Assembly (NCBI RefSeq): GCF_002217395.1
Contig: NZ_MUHD01000002.1
Location: 1 to 56,473, forward strand
Length of the DNA: 56,473 nt
DNA from: Flavobacterium plurextorum
GTDB taxonomy: Bacteria > Bacteroidota > Bacteroidia > Flavobacteriales > Flavobacteriaceae
Reading direction: 5' to 3'
Numbering within the stretch: the stretch's first letter is position 1; each line of letters starts with the position of its first letter. This document shows positions 1 through 8,430 of this stretch, piece after piece. Under the pieces are notes generated by a model. That model did not search any database and was not told where the DNA came from. It saw only the letters and a program-made list of their open reading frames with translations. A program made the translations under genes and the position numbers.

Positions 1-78
1 TAAAAAATTATAATTTTTTATTCGATTTTGACAATAATACCAGTCGAAAATTTCACAATTTCTCATGAATTAATTAGT

Positions 79-97
79 GTGAATTTGTGAAATTCAC
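79..97. repeat. Short palindrome upstream of the Crp/Fnr gene
   Basis: GTGAATTT at 79-86 and AAATTCAC at 90-97 form a perfect 8-bp inverted repeat with a 3-nt centre, ending 17 nt before the ATG at 115. It could be an operator for the Crp/Fnr protein. The related words CGAATTTCACGAATTT just after the gene (about 748-763) suggest instead that it belongs to an interspersed repeat family. Undecided. Confidence 0.4.
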
Positions 98-114
98 GGC
101 AAAAAAAAGATACA

Positions 115-741
115 ATGCAACATTCATTAAAAAATACATTTCCTAATTTCTCCAGTGAACTTATTGCTACTATTGAAGAAAACGGAAGTCTTCAAGATTT
201 TGAAGCTGGAACAATTTTGATGCGAACCGGGCAGTACATTAAAAACACGGTTTTGATTACTAAAGGAAAAATCAAAATTTATCGCGAAGGCGAAGACGGC
301 GGTGAGTTTTTAATGTATTATCTTCAGCCTGGACAAGCCTGTGCTATTTCGATGATTTGTACAGCGAAAAGCGAAAAAAGTCAGATCATGGCAAAAGTAG
401 TCGAAGATGTTTCTGTCATGATGATTCCGTTGCAAATGATGGATAAATGGATGATGGAACACAGATCTTGGTACGAATTTGTAATCGAAACTTACAGAAG
501 CCGCTTTGAAGAAGTATTGGAAGTTGTTGATAATATCGCTTTTCGTTCTATGGATGAACGTTTAGAATTTTACTTAAAAAGACACTCTGATACCTGTGGC
601 TGTTCTGAAGTCAATCTTTCACATCAAGAAATCGCAACAGAATTAAATACATCGAGAGAAGTTGTTTCGAGATTACTAAAAAAAATGGAACAGCGAGGTT
701 TAGTCAAACTCAACCGAAATCAGATTGAACTTTTGAAATAA
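115..741 (+). CDS. Crp/Fnr-family transcriptional regulator
   Basis: A 208-residue one-component regulator. An N-terminal cyclic-nucleotide-binding-like beta-roll spans about 15-115, a dimerisation helix about 118-145, and a C-terminal winged helix-turn-helix about 165-205 (SHQEIATELNTSREVVSRLL). It has no Fnr-type N-terminal four-cysteine cluster. Cysteines occur at 76 and 82 in the roll and as a CGC pair at 161-163 just before the HTH, so redox or sulfur sensing is possible but unproven. It precedes a sulfite-exporter-type permease and lies near cydAB and persulfide-oxidation genes, which suggests control of respiration or sulfur stress. Start chosen at the ATG after the A-rich run at 101-110. 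Family assignment is firm; ligand unknown. Confidence 0.9.
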   Translation: MQHSLKNTFPNFSSELIATIEENGSLQDFEAGTILMRTGQYIKNTVLITKGKIKIYREGEDGGEFLMYYLQPGQACAISMICTAKSEKSQIMAKVVEDVSVMMIPLQMMDKWMMEHRSWYEFVIETYRSRFEEVLEVVDNIAFRSMDERLEFYLKRHSDTCGCSEVNLSHQEIATELNTSREVVSRLLKKMEQRGLVKLNRNQIELLK

Positions 742-1076
742 GTTTACCTCGAATTTCACGAATTTGATTTAATAAAACAATTGTCAGTTCGAGCGTCTCG
801 AGGCTTCAAGAGAAAACTCGTAAAGCATTTCGACTTCGCTCAATGTGACAAACCTAACTTCAATCTTAAACACATAGAGACATAGTTACTTTGTCTTAAT
901 AATAGATTGAAATGAATAACACATTATTTACACATATCTATGTCTCGATCTGTTTAAATTTATATGCCCAGAAAAATCCTTTTAATCATAATAATCTGTG
1001 GTAAAAAATCACTTCTGTGATAAATGTTACTGTAGATCTCTAATTTCCGAGGCAACTTTGCATAAAAACAAATATA
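742..1076. repeat. Intergenic region with two interspersed inverted repeats
   Basis: This 335-bp gap has no convincing gene. Positions 781-851 hold an imperfect hairpin starting TTGTCAGTTCGAG and ending CTCAATGTGACAAA. Positions 870-957 hold a second one whose left arm is two 8-nt words (ACACATAG, AGACATAG) and whose right arm is their approximate complement (CTATGTCT, CGATCTGT). The same ACACATAG family recurs at 11461-11600. The rest shows nothing recognisable. Confidence 0.7.
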
Positions 1077-1862
1077 ATGGAATACTTAGGCTATTTTGCT
1101 TCAATCATTATCGGAATTTCTCTGGGCTTAATTGGCGGCGGCGGTTCTATCTTGACTATTCCTATTTTAGTGTATTTGTTTAAAGTAAATCCAGAACAAG
1201 CAACTTCGTACTCTTTATTTATTGTTGGCTTAACCGCTTTATTTGGCAGTTACAGTCATTATAAAATGGGAAATCTAAAACTCAAATCGGCATTGTATTT
1301 TGCAATACCTTCTGTAATTTCAATACTGATTATTCGTGAAGTTATTTTTCCTAAAATTGCTTCTACCCTATTTTCTATTGCCTCTTATTCTGTTTCAAAA
1401 GATTTTCTGATTATGATTGTCTTTTCGGTTTTGATGATAACAGCGGCGATTTCGATGATTCGAAAACCTCAGCCTGAAATAAAAACTGCCGAAACCAATT
1501 ATCTCCAATTAAGTTTAATTGGCTTCTTGGTCGGAATCGTCACAGGATTTCTTGGAGCCGGCGGTGGATTTTTAATCATTCCTGCACTTTTATTCTTTGC
1601 CAATTTACCAATGAAACAAGCCGTAGGGACTTCATTATTGATTATTACCATTAATTCCTCAATAGGTTTTGGAGGTGATTTATATATAGGAACTCCTATC
1701 GATTATACTTTTTTACTAGGTGTTTCGGGAATGGCACTTTTAGGAATGTTTATAGGAAGTCAGTTTTCTAAAAAAATAGATGGAACAAAATTAAAACCGC
1801 TTTTTGGCTGGTTTGTTCTCATAATGGGATTTTACATTATTACAAAAGAAGTTTTATTTTAA
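1077..1862 (+). CDS. TauE/SafE-family sulfite/organosulfonate exporter
   Basis: A 261-residue polytopic inner-membrane protein with about eight hydrophobic segments. The family's two-fold internal repeat is visible: a glycine-rich motif at 17-30 (GLIGGGGSILTIP) recurs at 157-170 (GFLGAGGGFLIIPA), each at the start of a half. TauE/SafE proteins are linked to export of sulfite, sulfoacetate or related sulfur anions. Genes for persulfide oxidation and a YeeE-type transporter lie within 8 kb and fit a sulfur role, but the substrate is not shown by the sequence. It probably follows the Crp/Fnr gene in the same regulatory context, although 335 bp of repeat-rich DNA separate them. ATG chosen after the run at 1065-1075. 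Confidence 0.88.
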   Translation: MEYLGYFASIIIGISLGLIGGGGSILTIPILVYLFKVNPEQATSYSLFIVGLTALFGSYSHYKMGNLKLKSALYFAIPSVISILIIREVIFPKIASTLFSIASYSVSKDFLIMIVFSVLMITAAISMIRKPQPEIKTAETNYLQLSLIGFLVGIVTGFLGAGGGFLIIPALLFFANLPMKQAVGTSLLIITINSSIGFGGDLYIGTPIDYTFLLGVSGMALLGMFIGSQFSKKIDGTKLKPLFGWFVLIMGFYIITKEVLF

Positions 1863-1979
1863 TATGAATTTCTTACCTGCAGATACAACAGATTTGTAAA
1901 GATCTTTAAATATTTCCAATTTAGTTTACTTGTAGAGATCTTTGTCAAAGTCTTGAATTTTGACAAAGATCAAATTAAA

Positions 1980-2017
1980 AAATCCGTTTATTTTTCAAAA
2001 TAAACGGATTTCTTTTT
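1980..2017. terminator. Bidirectional terminator between convergent genes
   Basis: A 15-bp perfect inverted repeat (1980-1994 with 1997-2011, AAATCCGTTTATTTT arm) is followed by a T-rich stretch on the plus strand and preceded by an A-rich stretch giving a U-tract on the minus strand. It lies between the TauE gene and the convergent GNAT gene and can serve both. Confidence 0.8.
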
Positions 2018-2092
2018 AGGGTACTATATTCTTGATCGTATTTATCTTTAATTTAATACGGCTGTCAAAATTAACAGATTAAATCCTGCTGT

Positions 2093-2548
2093 TTATTTAT
2101 CTGTTCGCCACCAATGGTAATAATTATGTAATCCGTCATATTCAAATCCACAACGCGGATACAACTGATTGCCTATATCGTTTGTTTTTTCTGTTTCCAA
2201 CATCAAACCACAGGCATTTGTTTCCTCACACCATTGTTTGCTTCGATCAATTAATGCGACAGACAAACCTTTACCACGAAAATCAGGATGTACAAAAAGA
2301 TCACTAAGCAGCCATTGCTTTTGCAATTTTGTATAATGAAATAGTTTATAAAGCTGTACAAAGCCAACAGCTTTTCCGTTTGTGATCGCTAAAAAAATGT
2401 CAGATTCATTATTTAACAATCGTTCTTTTAAAAATGCTTTTCCTTTTTCTACATCAGATTCCTGACGGTAAAAAACACGATAAAGATTAAAAAGTTCTGC
2501 TGCTTCATTGAGATCTTCAAGACTTGCTTTTTTGATTTTGTAATCCAT
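2093..2548 (-). CDS. GNAT-family N-acetyltransferase
   Basis: A 151-residue single-domain acetyltransferase of the Gcn5-related fold. The acetyl-CoA pyrophosphate-binding motif A is seen as HPDFRGKGLSVALIDR at about 87-102, with the R/QxxGxG/A-like core RGKGLS at 91-96; the C-terminal CGFEYDGLHNYYHW segment is typical motif B. Length is normal for the family. The substrate (protein, small amine or amino acid) cannot be read from the sequence. It is a single gene, bounded by hairpin terminators on both sides, so probably monocistronic. Confidence 0.85.
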   Translation of the reverse strand: MDYKIKKASLEDLNEAAELFNLYRVFYRQESDVEKGKAFLKERLLNNESDIFLAITNGKAVGFVQLYKLFHYTKLQKQWLLSDLFVHPDFRGKGLSVALIDRSKQWCEETNACGLMLETEKTNDIGNQLYPRCGFEYDGLHNYYHWWRTDK

Positions 2549-2670
2549 TATTATAAAATGTTTTAATTAAAAAAGCGAAAATATCTTAAAGATCAAACAA
2601 CTTTATAGTCCAGTTTATTTAAAACATGGTCATCCAGCATTTCTGCAAAAGTATTCCTCTATAAAAATAA

Positions 2671-2710
2671 AAAATCCGTTTATCTCTAAGGATAAACGGA
2701 TTTGTATCTT
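2671..2710. terminator. Terminator downstream of the XRE gene
   Basis: AAATCCGTTTATC at 2672-2684 pairs with GATAAACGGATTT at 2691-2703 across a 6-nt loop. Read on the minus strand it is followed by a T-rich tract. The stem is nearly the same sequence as the terminator at 1980-2017, so the two are copies or relatives. Confidence 0.8.
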
Positions 2711-2730
2711 TTAATTAAAATTTAAAGTTC

Positions 2731-3144
2731 TCACTTTTCTTTTTTCAATAATTTTTCTAAATATTCGACTTTTTCTTTTTCAGCCTGAACTAATTCTTTT
2801 TCAGCCAAAACCAGACGCTCGTAAAGTTCAACCATCTTATCCAAAGGATTGAATGTACAAGAGTTATTCGTTATAAAACTACCTGAAACAGTTTCATTAA
2901 AAGTGTTAAAATAATTAATCACATTTTCTTCAGAAAAATTTTCAATTGCTTCTATTGTAACGCCAAGCACTTTTGCTATATCTAAAAGTCTTTCACGATC
3001 TACAGTTTCACTCGATTCAATATTCGAAATAGTCTGCTGGGTAATCCCCATTTCAAATGCTAATGCATCCTGCTTCATTCCTTTAAGCTCTCTAATTCGG
3101 CTTATGTTTCTCCCTATATGTTTTGATCTTTCTGCTACACTCAT
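2731..3144 (-). CDS. XRE-family helix-turn-helix regulator
   Basis: A 137-residue DNA-binding protein. Residues about 8-65 form a Cro/C1-type HTH (RIRELKGMKQDALAFEMGIT, then QQTISNIESSE). The C-terminal third (about 105-137) is Glu/Lys-rich and predicted helical or coiled coil (VLAEKELVQAEKEK), probably for dimerisation. No toxin or antitoxin partner gene lies next to it, so a toxin-antitoxin role is not supported. Two direct repeats upstream (3186-3217) may be its operator. Single gene with its own terminator. Confidence 0.88.
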   Translation of the reverse strand: MSVAERSKHIGRNISRIRELKGMKQDALAFEMGITQQTISNIESSETVDRERLLDIAKVLGVTIEAIENFSEENVINYFNTFNETVSGSFITNNSCTFNPLDKMVELYERLVLAEKELVQAEKEKVEYLEKLLKKEK

Positions 3145-3185
3145 AATTCAAAGATATTTAAAATTCTTTAAAATTTTCTGTTGTG

Positions 3186-3217
3186 GTAAAATACAAATCC
3201 ATCTTTGTAAAATACAA
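3186..3217. promoter_or_regulatory. Candidate operator: two direct repeats upstream of the XRE gene
   Basis: GTAAAATACAA occurs at 3186-3196 and again at 3207-3217, exactly 21 bp apart, which puts both copies on the same helix face. They lie 42-73 bp upstream of the XRE start on the minus strand. Autoregulation by the XRE protein is an inference. Confidence 0.4.
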
Positions 3218-3261
3218 TTTCAGAAAATTCAAAAACAAAAGTACAATTTTTCTGATAGTTA

Positions 3262-3293
3262 AGAATAAAAAACCTCCAGTTAAAACTGGAGGC
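3262..3293 (-). terminator. Terminator of the cydAB operon
   Basis: CCTCCAGT (3273-3280) and ACTGGAGG (3285-3292) form a GC-rich stem with a 4-nt loop; on the minus strand it is followed by a run of Ts (3272 down to 3265). It lies 80 bp beyond the cydB stop codon. Confidence 0.85.
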
Positions 3294-3374
3294 TATTCCT
3301 ATAATTAATTCGTAAAAATTAGCGCAATTACTTCGCCAGTTCGCTGTCGCTCGGGTCGCGGCTATAAAAACATC

Positions 3375-4451
3375 TTAATGCTCGCCATACCCAATATCAT
3401 CCATTTTTCCGCTAAAAACTTTATACTGAATAATAAAGTAAATAACAACTAAAAACAGTGCTATAAAAAACCAGCTCAAACCAACATTCAATCCATATTC
3501 GTGAGCTGCAGTATTGTAAATTGTCAGCGAAGGATTTACATTATTTGTTGAAGGTAAAACATTTGGGAAAATTGAAACCGCTGTTGAAGCAAATCCGCCT
3601 AATAAAAACAAGGTTGAAAACAGAAATCCGTGACCGTCTTTTTTAAATGAGCGCACTTTAAACAATCCTAAAATTCCAACAAAAGTCAAAAGCGGAAAAA
3701 ACCAAAGAATAGGATTTTCTATAAAATTATGAAACGGTTTAGGTTCTATAAAATGCCAAATTTGCAAAGAGATACAAACTAAAACCAAGAGTACAATATT
3801 CAGTTTAAAAACCACATTTTTAAGCTGCGGATTCAAAGCGGAATTTGTTTTGTAAATAATCCAGTTCGCACCATGAATTGTTAGCGCCACAACACTCACA
3901 ATACCAAGAAAAAGTGTAAACCAATCTATAATTCCCAATTCACTTGCCTGCGGACTAAAAGTTGGATTCCATAAAGGCAGAAAGAAAAAATGCGCTTCTT
4001 GTGTAGAAACACCGTTTTGCACCATTCCGAGATTTACACCGCGAACAATATTTCCTAAAGCAATCCCGAAGAAAAGCGCCAAAAGTAAACTTGCAACCCC
4101 AAAAGCTTTATCCCAAATTGTTTCCCACATTGGATGATGAATCTGCCCGCGCATTTCAAGTCCGATTGCGCGAAAAATCAAAAGCCACAAAATCATGATC
4201 AAAGGCAGATAAAACCCGCTGAAAGAAGAAGCATATAAAGTAGGAAAAGCAAAAAACAAAACACCTCCCGCCGCAATCAGCCAAACTTCATTAGCATCCC
4301 AAAACGGACCAATAGCGCTTGTAATTGCTTTTTTATCCTTTTCTGTTTTAGCAAAAAATAAATGAATAATTCCTGCTCCAAAATCATAACCGTCTAAAAC
4401 CAGATAAACAGCCAGAATTCCCATTAAAACTACGTACCAAAAAAATTCCAT
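3375..4451 (-). CDS. cydB: Cytochrome bd ubiquinol/menaquinol oxidase subunit II
   Basis: A 358-residue inner-membrane protein with about eight hydrophobic helices. It shows CydB hallmarks near the N-terminus (YLVLDGYDFGAGIIHLF at about 16-32, then FWDANEVWLIAAGGVLFFAFP at about 49-69) and the GLEMRGQ segment near residue 97. With CydA it forms the high-affinity, cyanide-resistant quinol oxidase that reduces oxygen without pumping protons. It starts 2 nt after the cydA stop, so the two are translationally linked. No cydX-like small gene was recognised downstream. The neighbouring Crp/Fnr and sulfide-handling genes fit the known tolerance of bd oxidase to sulfide, though that link is inferred. 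Confidence 0.95.
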   Translation of the reverse strand: MEFFWYVVLMGILAVYLVLDGYDFGAGIIHLFFAKTEKDKKAITSAIGPFWDANEVWLIAAGGVLFFAFPTLYASSFSGFYLPLIMILWLLIFRAIGLEMRGQIHHPMWETIWDKAFGVASLLLALFFGIALGNIVRGVNLGMVQNGVSTQEAHFFFLPLWNPTFSPQASELGIIDWFTLFLGIVSVVALTIHGANWIIYKTNSALNPQLKNVVFKLNIVLLVLVCISLQIWHFIEPKPFHNFIENPILWFFPLLTFVGILGLFKVRSFKKDGHGFLFSTLFLLGGFASTAVSIFPNVLPSTNNVNPSLTIYNTAAHEYGLNVGLSWFFIALFLVVIYFIIQYKVFSGKMDDIGYGEH

Positions 4452-4453
4452 AC

Positions 4454-5797
4454 TTATATATTTTCAGTTATGCCATCTTGATGAGGGCCTTTATTGATAA
4501 TTTTTCCAATCAAAAGCAAAAACAACATGCCTAGTAAAAGGTATAAACCAATAAAACCAAGCAATGTAAACAAGGTATTTCCAGATGAAACTGTTGGCGA
4601 AGCACCAGCTGCAGTGCGCATTAAATTGTAAACAAGCCAAGGTTGTCTTCCTAATTCGGCAGTGTACCAACCCGTTGTATTAGCAATGTACGGAAATGGC
4701 ATCATGAACATTAACGACCATAAAATCCATTTGGTTTCAAACAATTTTCCTCTGATTAATTGAAAAAGTGAAATCATCATTAAGCCAATAAACACTGTTC
4801 CAAGTCCTACCATAATATGATAAGCATAATATAATCCCGAAATGTTAGTTGGATGCAGATCTTCTTCAAATTGATCTAAACCTTTTATTTCCTGCTCCCA
4901 GTTTCCATAAGTCAGGAAACTTAGAATATTAGGAACAGCGATTTTGTTATCCAATTTTTTATCTTTTACATCTGGCTGTCCTATTAAAACAATTTCGGAA
5001 CCTTTCTTTTCTGTGTGAAAAATTCCTTCCATTGCAGCAAAGGTTACCGGTTGGTATTTTACGACATTTTTTGCCAGTAAATCTCCTGTTGGCATTGCAA
5101 CGATTATACTCGAAATCAATCCGAAGATAACTCCCGTTTTCAAGAACAATTTCCCAAAAGAAACATTCTTTTTACTTAAAATATAGAAAGCTCCAATTCC
5201 TGCAACAACAAAAGAACTTGTTACCATAGAAGCTGCCTGATTATGAAGATAGGAAGGCCAAAGCCACGGATTTAAAAACAGAGCTTGAAAATTATTAAGT
5301 ACAAATTTTCCGTTTTCGAGAATTTCATAACCTACAGGATTCTGCATCCACGAATGTGTTGCAATAATTAGAAATCCGCTCGCCCATGAACCAATGCAAA
5401 TTAATAATCCTGTTACAAAATGCCATTTATGTCCTAGGAGTTTTTCTCCAAATAAAAATATACCTAGAAAAGAAGATTCCAGAAAGAATGAAAACATTCC
5501 TTCCATGGCAAGCGTCTGACCAATAATTCCTCCAGTTAATTCGGAGAATTTTGCCCAGTTGGTTCCAAACTGAAACTCCATTGGAATTCCCGTTACAACA
5601 CCCATTGCAAAATTGAGGGCAAAGATTTTCATCCAAAAATGGGTGGCGTGATTGTATTGTTCGTTTTTAGTTTTTAAATATTTCCATTTGAAGTACACAA
5701 TGATCAAGGAAAGACCCATTGTAAGCTGCGGAAAAAGATAATGAAAAGTAATGGTGAAGGCAAATTGCATTCGGTCATAAAAGAGCATTTCTTCCAT
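4454..5797 (-). CDS. cydA: Cytochrome bd quinol oxidase subunit I
   Basis: A 447-residue membrane protein that carries the quinol site and the haems b558, b595 and d. The N-terminus reads MEEMLFYDRMQFAFTITFHYLFPQ, placing His at residue 19 where the haem ligand is expected. The segments GIPMEFQFGTNWAKFS, EGMFSFFLESSFLGIFLFGEKLLG and the C-terminal GWYTAELGRQPWLVYNLMRTAAGASP are diagnostic. The Q-loop is of moderate length. The frame continues upstream to a TTG at 5827, but a -7 element (TAAATTTG on the minus strand, 5832-5825) overlaps that position, so ATG at 5797 is the likely start. First gene of cydAB. Confidence 0.95.
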   Translation of the reverse strand: MEEMLFYDRMQFAFTITFHYLFPQLTMGLSLIIVYFKWKYLKTKNEQYNHATHFWMKIFALNFAMGVVTGIPMEFQFGTNWAKFSELTGGIIGQTLAMEGMFSFFLESSFLGIFLFGEKLLGHKWHFVTGLLICIGSWASGFLIIATHSWMQNPVGYEILENGKFVLNNFQALFLNPWLWPSYLHNQAASMVTSSFVVAGIGAFYILSKKNVSFGKLFLKTGVIFGLISSIIVAMPTGDLLAKNVVKYQPVTFAAMEGIFHTEKKGSEIVLIGQPDVKDKKLDNKIAVPNILSFLTYGNWEQEIKGLDQFEEDLHPTNISGLYYAYHIMVGLGTVFIGLMMISLFQLIRGKLFETKWILWSLMFMMPFPYIANTTGWYTAELGRQPWLVYNLMRTAAGASPTVSSGNTLFTLLGFIGLYLLLGMLFLLLIGKIINKGPHQDGITENI

Positions 5798-5824
5798 AAG
5801 TAGTAATTTGTTTATGAAGTTCCA

Positions 5825-5849
5825 CAAATTTAACCATTACAACCCGAAC
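5825..5849 (-). promoter_or_regulatory. Likely cydAB promoter
   Basis: On the minus strand TAAATTTG (5832-5825) matches the Bacteroidota -7 consensus TAnnTTTG; a TTTG lies 16 nt upstream (about 5852-5849), one base short of the usual spacing. The predicted transcript start is about 20 nt before the ATG at 5797, which decides the cydA start. Confidence 0.6.
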
Positions 5850-5950
5850 AAAGCCCCTTAAAAAAAAGTTTATCTCCCGATATTCGTTAAACTTTTCAAC
5901 AATTTTAAAAGTATGAATTACACTTATGCTTTGTGATGAGTGTGTCTCTA

Positions 5951-6160
5951 TTTGTCATTTCGACAAAGAAGAAATCACACTAGAATTTCTACAACAAATA
6001 GAAATATACGTTGCGGAATCTCGCGTGTGATTTCTCCCTTCGGTCGAAATGACAATATTGCGTATAATTTTATGTGTTTAAACATAACTCAGTGGTTTCA
6101 ACCACGGAACGCAACGTAAGAAATACATAATCATGACCTGTTTCCCACGGTTGAAACCGC
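5951..6160. repeat. Two long interspersed hairpin repeats in the gap upstream of cydA
   Basis: The gap 5798-6170 holds no gene. Positions 5951-5980 (TTTGTCATTTCGAC start) and 6025-6055 (ending TCGAAATGACAA) form an imperfect hairpin of the same family as the one at 26329-26434. Positions 6092-6109 (GTGGTTTCAACCACGGAA) pair with 6142-6160 (CCACGGTTGAAACCGC core) as a second hairpin family. These look like REP-like interspersed palindromes. Confidence 0.8.
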
Positions 6161-6170
6161 AGGCTATATT

Positions 6171-6764
6171 TTATTCTTTCTTCAAAATTCCTTTTTCAAC
6201 ACTTTCATTGATTAAACCTTCTGCATAGTTCCATAGAGAAGTTGAACCATTTTTAATTACACTTTTTTTCTCGTAAACCTTATCATAATTCACGTCAAAC
6301 TCTTTCCATGTTCCGCCGTTATTTGATGTATTCTGCAGCAAAGGTTCCAATCTGTCCATTGATCTTGCAAACTTGGCTTCATTGGTTTCTCCGGCTTCAA
6401 ACTCTTCCCAAATAGAAATTAATTCTTCTGCTTGACTTTTTGGAAGCAAACCAAAAATGCGATTCGCAGCCAATCGTTCCTCATCAGTATTATCATGACT
6501 TTTTACCGTATCATAAATAAAAACATCACCAGCATCTATTTCTACAATATCATGTATCAAAACCATTTTTACCACTTTTAAAACGTCAATTGGTTCATTT
6601 GAATGTTCTGCCAAAACAATCGCCATTAAGGCTAAATGCCAGCTGTGTTCTGCATCATTTTCACATCGGTCGCTGTTGAATAGTTTTGTTTTGCGCTGAA
6701 TGTATTTTACTTTATCAATTTCTTTTATAAAAGCAATTTGATCTAATAAGCCTGCTGTGTTCAT
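6171..6764 (-). CDS. HD-domain phosphohydrolase, YfbR/YGK1-like (probable 5'-nucleotidase)
   Basis: A 197-residue all-helical protein. The metal-binding HD signature is visible: His40 in ENDAEHSWHLAL, His71-Asp72 in VLIHDIVEIDAGD, and a later Asp in the ARSMDRLEPLLQ helix (about 133-144). This arrangement matches the HD hydrolases related to YfbR and HDDC2, which dephosphorylate deoxynucleoside monophosphates. Substrate is inferred from family. Its stop codon abuts the interspersed hairpin ending at 6160. It is a single gene on the minus strand, divergent from the MBL-rhodanese gene. Confidence 0.82.
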   Translation of the reverse strand: MNTAGLLDQIAFIKEIDKVKYIQRKTKLFNSDRCENDAEHSWHLALMAIVLAEHSNEPIDVLKVVKMVLIHDIVEIDAGDVFIYDTVKSHDNTDEERLAANRIFGLLPKSQAEELISIWEEFEAGETNEAKFARSMDRLEPLLQNTSNNGGTWKEFDVNYDKVYEKKSVIKNGSTSLWNYAEGLINESVEKGILKKE

Positions 6765-6808
6765 ATCAATAATTTTCGTCAGTTGTAAAATTACATAGAT
6801 TTTTTTCC

Positions 6809-6890
6809 ACCATATAAGTTATATCAGTTCATTTTAGCAAAACGCAGATTACGTATGCCTTAAATTTACTTATATCACTTATATGATAAA
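6809..6890. repeat. Interspersed hairpin repeat, ATATAAG family, copy 1
   Basis: ACCATATAAGTTATAT at 6809-6824 is the left arm and CTTATATCACTTATATGAT near 6870-6887 the right arm. Each arm is two copies of a 9-nt word. A second, better-preserved copy lies at 8431-8555, so the pair flanks the MBL-rhodanese gene. Confidence 0.75.
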
Positions 6891-6992
6891 AATTCCTTTT
6901 TTAGACAAAATCAAATTTCTGTAACATTAGTCACCCATTTTAAGAAAAAACTAGGTTACCTTTGTCTTCCCTATATTTTTAGAATTTATATC

Positions 6993-8411
6993 ATGAAAAT
7001 AGAACAAATTTACACCGGATGCCTTGCTCAAGGTGCTTATTATATTACATCAAACGGCGAAGCTGCGATTATTGATCCGTTGCGAGAAATCCAGCCTTAT
7101 TTGGATCGTCTTGAACGCGATCAGGTAAAATTGAAATACATTTTTGAAACGCATTTTCACGCTGATTTTGTTTCTGGACATATTGATTTAAGCAAAGAAA
7201 CGAAAGCTCCTATTGTTTACGGACCAAACGCTGCCTGCGAATTTGACTGCATTTCTGCAAAAGACGGTCAGGAATTTAAAGTTGGAAAAGTAACCATAAA
7301 AGTACTACATACTCCGGGACATACTATGGAAAGTGCTACTTTTTTACTGATTGATGAAAACGGAAAAGATCACGCTATTTTTTCTGGCGACACTTTGTTT
7401 ATTGGTGATGTTGGTCGTCCTGATTTAGCTCAAAAAGCAGCAGGAATGACTCAAGATCAGCTAGCGGGAATTTTATATCATTCGTTGAGAGATAAAATCA
7501 TGACTCTGGCTGACGATGTAATTGTTTATCCAGCGCATGGCGCAGGAAGTGCCTGTGGAAAAAACATGAGCAAAGAAACAGTTTCGACTATTGGAAATCA
7601 AAAAGCAACCAATTATGCTTTGCGCGCCAATATGACCGAAGAAGAATTTATTAAAGAAGTTACCGATGGTTTATTGCCTCCTCCTGCTTATTTCAGCATG
7701 AATGTAGCGATGAACAAAGGCGGTTACGAAAGCTTTGAAACGGTTTTGCATAACGGAATGAAAACAATTAAGGTCGAAGAATTTGAGGCTGTTGCCGAAG
7801 AAACTGGAGCTTTGATTTTAGATACTCGCAAAAGCGGTGATTTTGCAAAAGGATTTATTCCGCAGTCTATTAATATTGGAATCAATGGTGATTTTGCACC
7901 GTGGGTTGGAACTTTAATTGGTGATGTAAAACAACCTATTATATTGATAACCGAAGTAGGTCTTGAAGAAGAAACAGTTACACGCTTGAGCCGCGTAGGT
8001 TTCGATTCGATTATCGGACATCTAGAAGGTGGTTTTGAAGCTTGGCAGAAAGCTGGTTTTGAAATTGATACCGTAAACCGAATCTCAGCAGAACAATTTT
8101 CAAAAGAATTTAACAGCAAAGAAGATAAAGTTATTGATGTTCGAAAAGAAACGGAATATCAAGCTGAACATATCGAAGATGCTTACAGCAAACCTCTCGC
8201 TTATATTAATGACTGGGTAAAAGACATTAATCCAAATGAGCATTTTTACCTGCATTGTGCGGGCGGTTACCGCAGTATGATTGCGGCTTCTATATTACAA
8301 GCACGTGGATTTAGAAATTTTTCTGAAATTGACGGCGGTTTTGGAGCAATCTCAAAAACAGAAGTTCCAAAATCAGATTTTGTTTGTCAGAGCAAGGTTT
8401 TGAAAGCATAA
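6993..8411 (+). CDS. Persulfide dioxygenase-like metallo-beta-lactamase fused to two rhodanese domains
   Basis: A 472-residue cytosolic protein. Residues 1-250 are a glyoxalase II/ETHE1-like metallo-beta-lactamase domain: THFHADFVSGH at 53-63 (His54, His56, Asp58), His110 in HTPGHT, Asp133 in FSGDTLF and His182 in YPAHGAG. Residues about 258-360 form a rhodanese domain whose active-site loop lacks Cys (LITEVGLEEE), so it is probably inactive. Residues about 363-465 form a second rhodanese with Cys422 in the loop HCAGGYRS. ETHE1 enzymes oxidise glutathione persulfide to sulfite, and rhodaneses transfer sulfane sulfur. The following YeeE/YedE genes support a sulfide-detoxification or thiosulfate role. 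A -7 element TACCTTTG lies at 6957-6964. Confidence 0.88.
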   Translation: MKIEQIYTGCLAQGAYYITSNGEAAIIDPLREIQPYLDRLERDQVKLKYIFETHFHADFVSGHIDLSKETKAPIVYGPNAACEFDCISAKDGQEFKVGKVTIKVLHTPGHTMESATFLLIDENGKDHAIFSGDTLFIGDVGRPDLAQKAAGMTQDQLAGILYHSLRDKIMTLADDVIVYPAHGAGSACGKNMSKETVSTIGNQKATNYALRANMTEEEFIKEVTDGLLPPPAYFSMNVAMNKGGYESFETVLHNGMKTIKVEEFEAVAEETGALILDTRKSGDFAKGFIPQSINIGINGDFAPWVGTLIGDVKQPIILITEVGLEEETVTRLSRVGFDSIIGHLEGGFEAWQKAGFEIDTVNRISAEQFSKEFNSKEDKVIDVRKETEYQAEHIEDAYSKPLAYINDWVKDINPNEHFYLHCAGGYRSMIAASILQARGFRNFSEIDGGFGAISKTEVPKSDFVCQSKVLKA

Positions 8412-8430
8412 ACATTGAACATAAAGTTTA

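Noticed and set aside
998..1183. Open frame of 61 codons before and into the TauE gene
   Set aside because: It overlaps the start of a well-supported gene in another frame, has no recognisable protein character and a Cys/Arg-rich composition typical of a shadow frame.
2731..3144. Toxin-antitoxin pair with the XRE protein as antitoxin
   Set aside because: The adjacent GNAT gene is separated by a terminator, is not of the toxin GNAT type by any visible motif, and no overlapping small gene exists.
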